In this document: positions 46,498 to 55,650 of the stretch, in pieces
How positions within the stretch are numbered: the stretch's first letter is position 1
Layout of the letters: each line of letters begins with the position of its first letter
Origin: Lyticum sinuosum
GTDB lineage: Bacteria > Pseudomonadota > Alphaproteobacteria > Rickettsiales > Midichloriaceae
NCBI RefSeq assembly: GCF_034471385.1
Contig: NZ_JARGYU010000003.1
Coordinates: 113,189 to 177,188, forward strand
Direction of reading: 5' to 3'
Length of the DNA stretch: 64,000 nucleotides
Notes under the pieces: generated by a model
Seen by the model: the letters and a program-made list of their open reading frames with translations, nothing else
Told to the model about the DNA's origin: nothing
The model's database searches: none
Made by a program: the position numbers and the translations under genes

Positions 46498-46512
46498 CTT
46501 AATTAAAAATAA

Positions 46513-46842
46513 GATAAGTAATAACTTTATCTCTTTATAATAAATATAAAAGCAATATTAATAATTAAAATTATAATTGTTATCTTATCAACTTTAGTTA
46601 AAATTATAAAAAATTTTACATTATAGTATAAAATACTATTATTGGTTTTTCTGTAGTTTTTATAAGTTTTTCCTATTATTTTTATTGGTTTTTCTGTAGT
46701 TTTTATAAGTTTTTCCTATTATTTTTAATAATAAAGATATTTATATTAAGTTTTTCCTATAATTTTTAATGCTAAAAGATAAGTAATAACTTTATCTCTT
46801 TATAATAAAAATAAAAGCAATATTAATAATTAAAATTATAAT
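46513..46842. repeat. Nested short direct repeats in the clpX - XRE regulator gap
   Basis: A 65-bp unit occurs at 46513-46577 and 46778-46842 with one mismatch. Between them a 43-bp unit is tandemly duplicated (46641-46683 and 46684-46726), with a partial third copy near 46748-46768. On the minus strand, 46794-47076 is open for about 94 codons (containing GQSKNGKTNLTEFIG and ALAIALVFNP) but has no plausible start codon. It may be a decayed gene; I cannot name it. The rest of the 850-base gap shows nothing further. Confidence 0.8.
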
Positions 46843-47150
46843 ACTATTTATAGTTTTTATAGGTTTTTTTCTACAACAGTATTTTTGTTTTTTATACTTG
46901 TTCTTTTGTTTATGTTTGTGTTTTCTGTAGTGTAATATAGCATTTATATAAAATGCGTTCTCTTCATCATCTTCAAAGCATATTGGATTGAATACAAGGG
47001 CTATAGCTAAAGCTGTAACCCCAATAAATTCAGTTAAATTTGTTTTACCATTTTTGCTTTGCCCTATAAGAACAGGTTATTCTCAGATACACTATTTTTA
47101 TTTTATATTAATAGTATACACTATGATGGGCTATAATTTTTTCTTATCAA

Positions 47151-47825
47151 TTAAAATTCTTTATTTTCTTCTTCTATTCCTTCGTCAGTAAGGCTTTTTA
47201 TAGAATCCAGCGCTTCCTGTAATCTTTTTACAGCAGCAGCTCTATCTGCTGGATTAGTCACTATACTATCTATAAGCCTATCAAATTTAGATTTATCACT
47301 ATATGATTCTGATGAATTAATATCATCTATTGAGCCCATATCTAAAACACTATTATCATTCTCATAATTACTAAAAGACTGATTTAAATTATTATTACCT
47401 TGCATTGTTTTTGATATATGAGAATTATCTTGTAAATTATATTTTTTCTGTGGAATTTTAGCAAATTGATGTGATACAGTTTTTGGCCCATAATCATATA
47501 CAGGATTTTGACTACTATCTGCAAGATAATATTGTGTATCTTGAATATCTTCACTATTTTCTAAAAATCCATCAAAAAAATCTTGTATACTTACACCTAA
47601 TATTTTTGCGAACTCATATAATTTACTACAACTTATTCTATTAAGTCCTTTTTCATATTTTTGGATTTGTTGGAAAGTTAGTCCAACTAATTTAGCTAAG
47701 ATATCTTGACTCATACCTAAACATCTACGTAAGTATCTTAATTTAGATCCAACGAAAATATCAACTGGATGTGGAATTTGCAAAGCATCTTGTGATGATG
47801 TTTTTATTTTATCTTTATTGGTCAT
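47151..47825 (-). CDS. XRE-family helix-turn-helix transcriptional regulator
   Basis: DNA-binding regulator. The N-terminal HTH_XRE domain (about 18-82) shows VGSKLRYLRRCLGMSQDILAKLVGLTFQQIQKYEKGLNRIS, with the Cro/C1-type recognition helix. A Ser/Asn/Gln-rich linker follows, then a conserved-looking C-terminal block, NPADRAAAVKRLQEALDSI. This two-part layout matches a regulator widespread in alphaproteobacteria, including rickettsial ones. The length is 224 residues. It stands alone between the repeat-rich gap and tpiA, about 210 bases from each neighbour. Target genes cannot be read from the sequence. Confidence 0.92.
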   Translation of the reverse strand: MTNKDKIKTSSQDALQIPHPVDIFVGSKLRYLRRCLGMSQDILAKLVGLTFQQIQKYEKGLNRISCSKLYEFAKILGVSIQDFFDGFLENSEDIQDTQYYLADSSQNPVYDYGPKTVSHQFAKIPQKKYNLQDNSHISKTMQGNNNLNQSFSNYENDNSVLDMGSIDDINSSESYSDKSKFDRLIDSIVTNPADRAAAVKRLQEALDSIKSLTDEGIEEENKEF

Positions 47826-48037
47826 AGGAATATTTCTATTTATATTTAAAACAAAATTTATTAATAAACATTTTTATACTATCTTATGATAATTTATTAA
47901 TAATAATATTATCATAATAAAAATATATTGTAAAAAATTATTGATATTAGTTAACTAAAATAGAAAATAAATATAAAAATTGACATTATATAAAAAAATA
48001 TTAAATTTTATTAAATAAATTTGTAAATAAAATATTT

Positions 48038-48952
48038 TTAACTTAATCTATTCAAGACATTATAACATATATTAGTAAGAGACTCTATATCTAAACTCTT
48101 TCTACCTATAAGGAAACCATCAATTTTAGAACTATTGCAAATGTATTTTATATTGAACTGGTCAATTGATCCACCATAAATCAAACCAAGCATATTTATA
48201 TTAAATTTATATTTTTGTATATTGCTTTCTATATTGTTACTAACAATATCTTTTATTATTGAACAAATAACATCAACCTTATCTATCTCTTGTAATTTAT
48301 CAGAGCCAATTGTAAAAGATGGCTCATAAGCTAATAAAAACTCTATTTTAGAAAAAGTCTTATCATTTATATGATCATTTTTTCTACTTTCATTTATTAA
48401 AAAATCAAAATTAGAAAAAATTTCATTTATTTCATTAAAAACTTTTTCTTGAACAGAGTTTATAGAATCATGCTCTTCTATTGTATGCCCAATACAAACA
48501 ATAGGAATTAAACAATTTTTCCAAGAATTTTTTAGTTTTATTTGTATATTTTTTATAGAATTGCAAGTGGGATTAATTTTTTTAGATTCGTAATGATTGA
48601 TAAGAATATAGGAACATCCAATATCATGTAACATTTTAGAGCTCACTTCTCCAGTATATGAGCCAAAATCAAAATCTACAGACGAAATCGATTGTGCTCC
48701 AACTCTTACACTAATTATATCATTTTGCATATTAATATCCCCTAAATTATCTAATAATCTAGAAAAAATATTTATATATGGATTAGGTGGAAGTACAATT
48801 ATTTCAAGTGGCATTATTCTATTCTTGTCATTACAAGAAACTAAGTTCTCTATCATTCTGCAGTACTCTTCGCAAAGAAGAACACTACCATTCATCTTCC
48901 AATTACAAATTACATATTTTTTGTTTGCAGTAATTTTTTTATCAATCATCAT
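48038..48952 (-). CDS. tpiA: Triosephosphate isomerase, divergent
   Basis: Interconverts dihydroxyacetone phosphate and glyceraldehyde 3-phosphate. Catalytic Lys is in CNWKMNGS (K19), the electrophile His in INHYESKK near residue 120, and the base Glu in LAYEPSFTIGS near residue 207. Phosphate loops LIYGGSID and IDGFLIGRKSLD are present. Divergence is marked: the usual GHSERR reads NHYESK, and loop 6 reads PSFTIGS rather than PVWAIGT. The protein is longer than usual (304 against about 250) through an insertion near 150-195. In a symbiont it would serve lipid and isoprenoid precursor supply more than glycolysis. Confidence 0.9.
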   Translation of the reverse strand: MMIDKKITANKKYVICNWKMNGSVLLCEEYCRMIENLVSCNDKNRIMPLEIIVLPPNPYINIFSRLLDNLGDINMQNDIISVRVGAQSISSVDFDFGSYTGEVSSKMLHDIGCSYILINHYESKKINPTCNSIKNIQIKLKNSWKNCLIPIVCIGHTIEEHDSINSVQEKVFNEINEIFSNFDFLINESRKNDHINDKTFSKIEFLLAYEPSFTIGSDKLQEIDKVDVICSIIKDIVSNNIESNIQKYKFNINMLGLIYGGSIDQFNIKYICNSSKIDGFLIGRKSLDIESLTNICYNVLNRLS

Positions 48953-49305
48953 CTAAAAATTAAAACTAATGTAATTAATTAGAAAATTTGTTATTTAATT
49001 TCAATTTATATCTTTTACAATTATTATTTTTATTATTGTTTGTTGAATTTATTAATAAACACCCAAAAATTAACATTATTTATATTATAAAATTATTTAG
49101 ATAATTAATAAAATCCAATTCCTTATAACACTATAGGTTTTTAAAATCAAGCAATAATAAAAAAATACGTTATAAATTTATAAAAATTTTACTAAAGTTG
49201 TAAAAATTTATCAACCATAAGTAAGTATACTACTTTGGGTTTAAAATATAAAAAAATAATAAGATTATTTATTACTATTATAAATTATTACATTTTCTAG
49301 TTAAT

Positions 49306-49830
49306 TTAATTAATGATATTAAAATGTTCACTTATAATTCCTAGTACATATTCTAAAGATTTTTCTGTAATAGAAAAAATTATTTCTATCCTACTACCAA
49401 AAAAATAATATTTTAAACAGTGCACTTCCCCTTTGAAGAATAGAGCTATAAAAGCTTCTTGATCTAAATATATTTTACTATAATCATTTAACTCTCCTAC
49501 AACAGCAAGAGCGATATCTACTTTTGCACTCTTTGCTATTCCTCTAGCAATAGCAATTGTTGCTTCTCGACTGATTAAAGTATTTTTTTGAATTATAGAC
49601 TTATCAATTTCTAATAGCTTTATTATAGTTTGATCTGAACATGTAATAATTGTTCTCTCTAAAATTTCCGATGATTTTGGAATCTGATTTATCATAGCCG
49701 ATATTAATCCACCTGTACATAGTTCTGCTATTGCTATCTTAACATTATTTTTTTTTAACACATCAGCAATAAATGAAGCAATATTGCTCATACGATAAAA
49801 TCTATCTTGAATATGTAGTAATTCATCCAT
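49306..49830 (-). CDS. CinA C-terminal domain protein (PncC-like), degenerate active site
   Basis: Homologue of the nicotinamide-nucleotide amidase domain of CinA. The fold is recognisable from KIAIAELCTGGLISAMINQIPKSSEILERTIITCSD and SREATIAIARGIAKSAKVDIALAVVG. The usual AESCTGG reads AELCTGG, the conserved YSNEAK reads TCSDQT, and the SGIAGPDGG loop is replaced by a short VGELND. The proposed catalytic Ser and Lys are thus missing, so activity is doubtful. It ends an ispDF - pgpA - cinA run, a conserved alphaproteobacterial neighbourhood that supports the assignment. The ATG at 49830 gives 174 residues; a second Met 13 codons in is an alternative. Confidence 0.8.
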   Translation of the reverse strand: MDELLHIQDRFYRMSNIASFIADVLKKNNVKIAIAELCTGGLISAMINQIPKSSEILERTIITCSDQTIIKLLEIDKSIIQKNTLISREATIAIARGIAKSAKVDIALAVVGELNDYSKIYLDQEAFIALFFKGEVHCLKYYFFGSRIEIIFSITEKSLEYVLGIISEHFNIIN

Positions 49831-49908
49831 AATAAATATTCACAATTATATACTACTTCTAGTATTTATCATATTTTGAAGTAGATATAATATCAACACT
49901 ATTACTGA

Positions 49909-50460
49909 TTAAGAATTTAAAATAAAATATCTATATAAAATAGAAGAAATTATTCCAGCTATTATACCTGCTGCTATATCATCGATTATAACTCCCGTTG
50001 TTCCATCTATATTTTTATCAAGCCATCTAATACCAAATGGTTTAAAAATGTCAAATATACGAAAAAAAAAGAATGATATAAAAAAAATATAAAAAAATAC
50101 TGGTAATGATATAAAATCTTGATATTGAGATGGAAATCTTGATATTGTTAGAAAAAATAATATTGCAAAAGAAATAACTTGACCTATTACTTCATCTATG
50201 ACTATGGATTTATGATCTTTAACTCCAACTATTACGGTAAACTTACCTATTGAATAATATCCAAGAATCAGTAATTTTAATTCTATTACAATAAAAATTA
50301 TCCAGAACATTTTCCAATATTCATATTCAAATATTTGAGATATAAAATAAGGAAATAGTATTAATATATAACATATTGGTAAAGCTCCAAGTGAACCGAA
50401 AGTACCAGGAGCATATTTTATTCTTCCAAGCCCAAACCACTGAGCAATAATTTTTACCAT
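49909..50460 (-). CDS. pgpA: Phosphatidylglycerophosphatase A
   Basis: Inner-membrane phosphatase making phosphatidylglycerol from its phosphate ester. Family motifs are GLGRIKYAPGTFGSLGALP, KDHKSIVIDEVIGQ, FFRIFDIFKPFGIRWLDK and GTTGVIIDDIAAG. About four hydrophobic segments are visible. The length of 183 residues is normal. It lies 24 bases after ispDF and 78 before the CinA-like gene on the same strand. Confidence 0.93.
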   Translation of the reverse strand: MVKIIAQWFGLGRIKYAPGTFGSLGALPICYILILFPYFISQIFEYEYWKMFWIIFIVIELKLLILGYYSIGKFTVIVGVKDHKSIVIDEVIGQVISFAILFFLTISRFPSQYQDFISLPVFFYIFFISFFFFRIFDIFKPFGIRWLDKNIDGTTGVIIDDIAAGIIAGIISSILYRYFILNS

Positions 50461-50484
50461 TATTTCAATAAATTCGTGATTATT

Positions 50485-51933
50485 CTATTGTTTTATAGGA
50501 ATTTTAGATAGACAAACAACTTGTGCTGCAATTCCTTCGGTTCTTCCAATAAATCCTATTTTTTCAGAAGTTGTAGCTTTAATATTGATTCTATTCATTT
50601 CAATATCTAATAAGGAAGCAATATTCTTTTTTATTTGATATGCATATGGCATAATTTGAGGTTCTTCTGCAATAACACATACGTCAATATTTACTATTTT
50701 TCCATGAAAAGAATTTAATAAATTATACGCATATTTAACAAATTCTGCAGAACTAGCAGATTCGAATCTTTTATCAGTATTAGGAAAAATTGTTCCAATA
50801 CTACCACCAGAAACTGTTCCTAAAATAGCATCAGTAATAGCATGAAATACAAGATCACCATCAGAATGAGATCTGATTTTATAAGTAGATGGAATTTTAC
50901 ATCCACCGATAATTATACTATTATTCTCTATAATTTTTTCTTCTAAATTATTTATAGTTATACTATTTTTTATGAAAGAATGAATATCAAATCCATAACC
51001 AATTCTATATTCAAAATGTAAATCAACGAAATCTTCCTGTGTATTTTTTTTGTCTGAATAAAATTTATTATTTTCTTTATATTTTTCTTGATTTTTTAAT
51101 TGATTTTGATTTTTCAATAATGTTTTTACAAATAATAAATCATTATATGATGTAATTTTAATATTTGAACTTTCACCTCTTACAAAAGTATAATTTATAT
51201 TTGATAAATCACAAAATGATATATCATCAGTAACAGCATAATCTTTATAAATATTATGAAGATTACATATATCTTCAAGATAAAATCCTTGCGGGGTTTG
51301 AACAAGATAGTAATTATCTCTGTTTACTAAATTATATTTATTTTTCTGAAAAGATTTAAATTCTGAATTATTTCTTTTTAATTTTATAGTATTATTATTC
51401 TTTTTAATTTTTTCTCTTAAACTATCATTTAGATTGATTCCTAGATCTACTGCTCTATAATGGTCAAGGCTCTTTACTACTGAACTTATAATATTTTGCG
51501 AGACAAGTGGGCGCACACCATCATGTATTAATATTTTCGAATTTCCATCAAATATTTTCATTAAATAATTTAAAGATAAACGCACAGTCTCTTGTCGATT
51601 ATCAGTAGAATTTAAACAAAGTGGAGAAATTAATTTTGAGGCATTTTGAATTATTTTGATTCTTTGCTCTATTTCATAATAGTTAGAATAGTGATTTTTA
51701 TCTATACAAACTACAACATTATCAATTAGTTTATTCAGTAAAAATGATTCTATTGTTATTTCTAAAACTGTTTTATTAAACTTATCACATATTATTTCAT
51801 ATTGTTTTGTTGGAATCTTTTTTATATTTTGTAATATAAAAAAATTAGGTAATGATTTTGCATATCTAGAACCAGACCCACATGATAAAATTAAAGCTAT
51901 AGTTTTTATATTTTTATCGTACATTTTGTACAT
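50485..51933 (-). CDS. ispDF: Bifunctional IspD/IspF (MEP pathway)
   Basis: Fusion typical of alphaproteobacteria: an N-terminal cytidylyltransferase (IspD, about 1-270) and a C-terminal cyclodiphosphate synthase (IspF, about 315-482). IspD shows LSCGSGSRYAKSLPN, a PTKQY block displaced by an extra stretch of about 10 residues, NRQETVRLSL, HDGVRPLVS, VQTPQGF and TDDISFC. IspF shows YGFDIHSF (metal ligands), SDGDLVFHAITDAILG, IFPNTDKRFESASS and ATTSEKIGFIGRTEGIAAQ. Asn/Lys-rich insertions lie at about 185-210 and at the domain junction. It starts 27 bases after the TPR-like envelope gene and leads into pgpA. Confidence 0.95.
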   Translation of the reverse strand: MYKMYDKNIKTIALILSCGSGSRYAKSLPNFFILQNIKKIPTKQYEIICDKFNKTVLEITIESFLLNKLIDNVVVCIDKNHYSNYYEIEQRIKIIQNASKLISPLCLNSTDNRQETVRLSLNYLMKIFDGNSKILIHDGVRPLVSQNIISSVVKSLDHYRAVDLGINLNDSLREKIKKNNNTIKLKRNNSEFKSFQKNKYNLVNRDNYYLVQTPQGFYLEDICNLHNIYKDYAVTDDISFCDLSNINYTFVRGESSNIKITSYNDLLFVKTLLKNQNQLKNQEKYKENNKFYSDKKNTQEDFVDLHFEYRIGYGFDIHSFIKNSITINNLEEKIIENNSIIIGGCKIPSTYKIRSHSDGDLVFHAITDAILGTVSGGSIGTIFPNTDKRFESASSAEFVKYAYNLLNSFHGKIVNIDVCVIAEEPQIMPYAYQIKKNIASLLDIEMNRINIKATTSEKIGFIGRTEGIAAQVVCLSKIPIKQ

Positions 51934-51960
51934 CTTATTAATAAAAAATTATATTCCTAG

Positions 51961-54732
51961 TTATTTCTGGTCAGTGAATTCTTCTTTTATTAAGTTTTTT
52001 AGATTATTTATTATTTCTCTAGAAGTATAATAATCATATTCAATATTATTATCTATTCTCATTCCTTCATGTAAGAAATCAAGTTGTAATGCTATAAATT
52101 TACCATGTTCTGTATCCATAGGAACTCTATCACGAACTGTAATATACATATCATTATAAAGTCTTTTATTACCTATTAAGCTATACACAGTTGACAATTT
52201 TAGAATTTTTTCTAAGTTCTTCTGAGAAAAAAATTTAGGCTGTTTTATTATCATATCTCTATTAAAAACATTATCATATCCTATTACTGTGTAATTGTTA
52301 TTACGCCATAAATAAAGAGATGGCTCAGCTCTATCTAAAAATTTATTCCATTTATAAGTAGACCAATACATATCAGATAGAATATCATCTGCTTCATTAC
52401 TATAATCTTTCTCCAACATTTTTTCGACTTCATTATATTTACCCATTTTTACTAAAGCTTTTGCTGACATATATTTCTGCATATCTGATAATTTACCAGA
52501 AAAATTTTTCCATCCTAATCCATAACTATTTAAAATTTCATATGCTTTTTTATAAAGCCCATTATCCATATAAATTTGAGACAATTTATAAATATATTTT
52601 TCTTTTTCGTAATAAGAAAGACGATATAAAATTTGATATTGTATTATAGAAGCAGCATTCTTCCATAATCCTAGTTCTATAAAATCATCAATAATACTGA
52701 TCATAATCTCATCGCCTTTTTGACCTATTGGTAAATATTGATTGAATTCATTATAAAAAGCTATTCTTTTAAATGATGAGATCTTTTTTTTATTTTGATA
52801 GTTTTTATCATAAAAATTTATAAAACTATATATTATATTTCTATGAGATAATGTTGATAAATCTAAATTTGATCCGTTTTTAATGATTCTTTGCCAAGTT
52901 TTTATAGCATATCCTAACTTATCATTCTTTTTATATTCATCTGCTAAATTATAAAGTATAATAGCTTCAAATATATCTCCATGCCAATCAGTTGTTATAT
53001 TAGAAATTTCTTTAATATATTCTGACGAAGATATATTGTCTATTTTATAGAGTAAACTATTTTTTGCATAAAGACATTCTTGTTTTACTAAATCATCAGT
53101 ACTTAAAGAACATTTATTATACATATTAAGTGATGTCTCGTAATTTTGACGAATTTCTTCTATTTTTCCATTATAAAAATTGATTTTATCAGAATCTCTA
53201 GATGAATTAATAAGCGTATTAGTACTTGCTAAAATATCTTTAGCTAAATATATAGAAGAAACATTTATTGCCATTCTTATTAATGTAAAAGAAAATTTTA
53301 TCTTCCAATAATCTGGGTATTCCCTTAAAAAATTGTTTTCCCTATTTTTATATATTGAATTAAAAAATTTTATATCATTAAAAATATTACTTTCATTATT
53401 AATAGGTTGATAAATATTATCACTTTTATATAAAGATTTATCTATAAAATCATAATATGGTGACATATATTTCATTATTTTTTTTAAGAATATTACCTCT
53501 TCCCTTTTATTTTCAGGTATTATATTTATATCTATTTTATTTATATCAACATCTTCAATAGATTTACCCATAGCACTAAATGCTAAAAAGTACATAATGA
53601 ATAATTTATAATCTCTTTGTAATGAAGGTGTATTATTGACTGCAAAATTCATCATTGCAATACTCTCATCAAACCATTGATTTTTGAGATAATATTTTGC
53701 TAAATCAATCATAAAACGTGTTTTATCATATGATGATAAATATGGTATTTTATAATCTATATTTATAATATTAGAAGAAAAATTTTTATTACCATTTTCT
53801 TCTAAAGATTTTAAATTTAGAATACTTAAGCTATTTTTTTGTTCTTCAATAAGAGAAGAAAAAGATGTATTTATAATTTCATCACAATCTAAATTTAAAG
53901 ATTTTGTTTTATCTTTATTTTCAATTGATATATAATCTTGATTATTATGAATATATAAATCGTCAGATTTATTTTTAATTACCAATCCAGAATTGCTTGA
54001 TATTATATCAAAATCAATAAAAGATCTATCTACCATAGTCATAATATTGCTTTCAGAGCTTGGAATAACTGTTATTAGATCTCCGACCATTGGATCAATA
54101 AATGATATTTCCTTGGCAAATTTTTGATCTGTTTTGATAATAATTTTTTTATTATTTAACTGATAATTAATATCTTTGACAGAATAATTCATCATAAAAA
54201 TATTTGGCTTTGCAGAAATGCTAATATGCCATTTATTTCCATCTTTTTTGGCAAAAATGGATGGAATACCATCTTGAGAAGATATTATTGGAATAATAAA
54301 AACAGAAGTTGATTTTGTATAACTGGAAGGATATGTAACAATTTCCGTTTTATTTATATCGCCTAAACGAAATTTAAGATTTTTATTTATATTTAAATCT
54401 TTATATAAAGTATATGATATAATATCTTCATATCCAATATTAAGAACAATCCATATCTTGTTTGAACGAGTAAAAATAGCAATATCTGAATCTTTTTTGC
54501 AATTAATTATAACTTTATTAATATTAATAGACGATAAGTTATAATTATCATATATGTTATTTAAATCAGATTTTGCTTCTTTAATAATTTTATTATCAAT
54601 ATCATTATGTATATTTTTGTATTCTGTAAAAACAGCATAACTATTATTAAAATTTAATCCTATTTGATACAAAATAGCAATTAATATAGTTATAATAGCT
54701 AATTTTAAGTTGATAAAATTAGTTGTAATCAT
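51961..54732 (-). CDS. Large TPR-like protein with N-terminal membrane anchor or signal
   Basis: A 923-residue protein with a hydrophobic segment at about 9-28, probably a signal or anchor that puts the rest in the periplasm. The first half contains beta-rich sequence with an SFIDPMVGDLITVIPSSES-type motif near residue 215. From about residue 330 to the end, alternating helices with TPR-like spacing appear (for example LAKYYLKNQWFDESIAMMNFAV and LSQIYMDNGLYKKAYEIL). I recognise the type as a large periplasmic TPR protein common in alphaproteobacteria but cannot name it. It is the first gene of the ispDF - pgpA - cinA run. Confidence 0.72.
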   Translation of the reverse strand: MITTNFINLKLAIITILIAILYQIGLNFNNSYAVFTEYKNIHNDIDNKIIKEAKSDLNNIYDNYNLSSININKVIINCKKDSDIAIFTRSNKIWIVLNIGYEDIISYTLYKDLNINKNLKFRLGDINKTEIVTYPSSYTKSTSVFIIPIISSQDGIPSIFAKKDGNKWHISISAKPNIFMMNYSVKDINYQLNNKKIIIKTDQKFAKEISFIDPMVGDLITVIPSSESNIMTMVDRSFIDFDIISSNSGLVIKNKSDDLYIHNNQDYISIENKDKTKSLNLDCDEIINTSFSSLIEEQKNSLSILNLKSLEENGNKNFSSNIINIDYKIPYLSSYDKTRFMIDLAKYYLKNQWFDESIAMMNFAVNNTPSLQRDYKLFIMYFLAFSAMGKSIEDVDINKIDINIIPENKREEVIFLKKIMKYMSPYYDFIDKSLYKSDNIYQPINNESNIFNDIKFFNSIYKNRENNFLREYPDYWKIKFSFTLIRMAINVSSIYLAKDILASTNTLINSSRDSDKINFYNGKIEEIRQNYETSLNMYNKCSLSTDDLVKQECLYAKNSLLYKIDNISSSEYIKEISNITTDWHGDIFEAIILYNLADEYKKNDKLGYAIKTWQRIIKNGSNLDLSTLSHRNIIYSFINFYDKNYQNKKKISSFKRIAFYNEFNQYLPIGQKGDEIMISIIDDFIELGLWKNAASIIQYQILYRLSYYEKEKYIYKLSQIYMDNGLYKKAYEILNSYGLGWKNFSGKLSDMQKYMSAKALVKMGKYNEVEKMLEKDYSNEADDILSDMYWSTYKWNKFLDRAEPSLYLWRNNNYTVIGYDNVFNRDMIIKQPKFFSQKNLEKILKLSTVYSLIGNKRLYNDMYITVRDRVPMDTEHGKFIALQLDFLHEGMRIDNNIEYDYYTSREIINNLKNLIKEEFTDQK

Positions 54733-54915
54733 TATATTGTATAATTAGACTATAATTAAAAACAATCATTAATAAAATTGTAAAAATTTTTTATATTCAA
54801 AATTCTTCTACAGAAGATTACCAAATATAAAATTATAAAACAATTCCTTGTTAGATTAATTTTTAGATAGTAGAATGATCAACTATTATGTAGTAAAAAT
54901 TAATAAAATATTTTT

Positions 54916-55548
54916 TTATATATTTTTGTATAAAAACAATAATAAATTTACAGTTTTTTGATAATCAAGATTTTCATAATTATCATAATTAACTTGCAGA
55001 ACTGGGCTCTTTATACATATACCAAGACATTCTACTTCTCTTAATGAAAATACACCATCAGGAGTATTCATACCTATTTCAATTCCTAATATATCTTTAC
55101 AAGCTTTAAGAATTTCTTCTGCGCCACATAACCAGCATGGCATTGTACGACATACTTGTAATAAATATTCACCCGTAGGACGTATATTATACATTGTATA
55201 AAAATTTACTATCTCTAATATTTTAATTGCTGGAATACCAACAATATTAGATATATATTCCACTATAGGGTATGAAATCCATCCATTATTCTGTTTTTGT
55301 GCTAAATGCAACAATGGCATAATAGCACTTCTTTTATATTCTAAAGGATATTTAGATAAGATTTTAGAAACTTCTTTCAGGTTTTCTTCTGAAAATGAGA
55401 ATGCATTTTCTGCTACATCATATTTACTATTTATTGAAGATGTTTCTTGATATTTTATTAAAATTTCATTATTATTTTCTGTAAAAATTTTATTTTTATT
55501 ACATAAATTTAAATTTATATTGATTTTATTATCATTAATTAATGCCAT
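54916..55548 (-). CDS. nuoE: NADH-quinone oxidoreductase subunit E
   Basis: Peripheral-arm complex I subunit with the N1a [2Fe-2S] cluster. Ligands follow the family pattern: C-x4-C in QVCRTMPCWLCGAEEIL near residue 135 and C-x3-C in EVECLGICIKSP near residue 178. SYPIVEYISNIVGIPAIKILEIVNFYTMYN is the typical thioredoxin-like core. A 40-residue Asn/Lys-rich N-terminal extension is unusual. It lies 102 bases downstream of nuoD on the same strand. nuoF is not next, although E and F are often adjacent; it lies near the left end of this window. Confidence 0.95.
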   Translation of the reverse strand: MALINDNKININLNLCNKNKIFTENNNEILIKYQETSSINSKYDVAENAFSFSEENLKEVSKILSKYPLEYKRSAIMPLLHLAQKQNNGWISYPIVEYISNIVGIPAIKILEIVNFYTMYNIRPTGEYLLQVCRTMPCWLCGAEEILKACKDILGIEIGMNTPDGVFSLREVECLGICIKSPVLQVNYDNYENLDYQKTVNLLLFLYKNI

Positions 55549-55650
55549 TTATAAAATATTTATATTATCATTTTATGTATTTATCACAAAGAAATTATAC
55601 CACTAAGTACATAAATCTTGAAATTATTAAGATTTAATAATGATATATTT

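Noticed and set aside
46988..47191. 67-codon plus-strand frame in the clpX - regulator gap
   Set aside because: No recognisable features, overlaps the 3' end of the XRE gene, and the opposite strand looks more protein-like.
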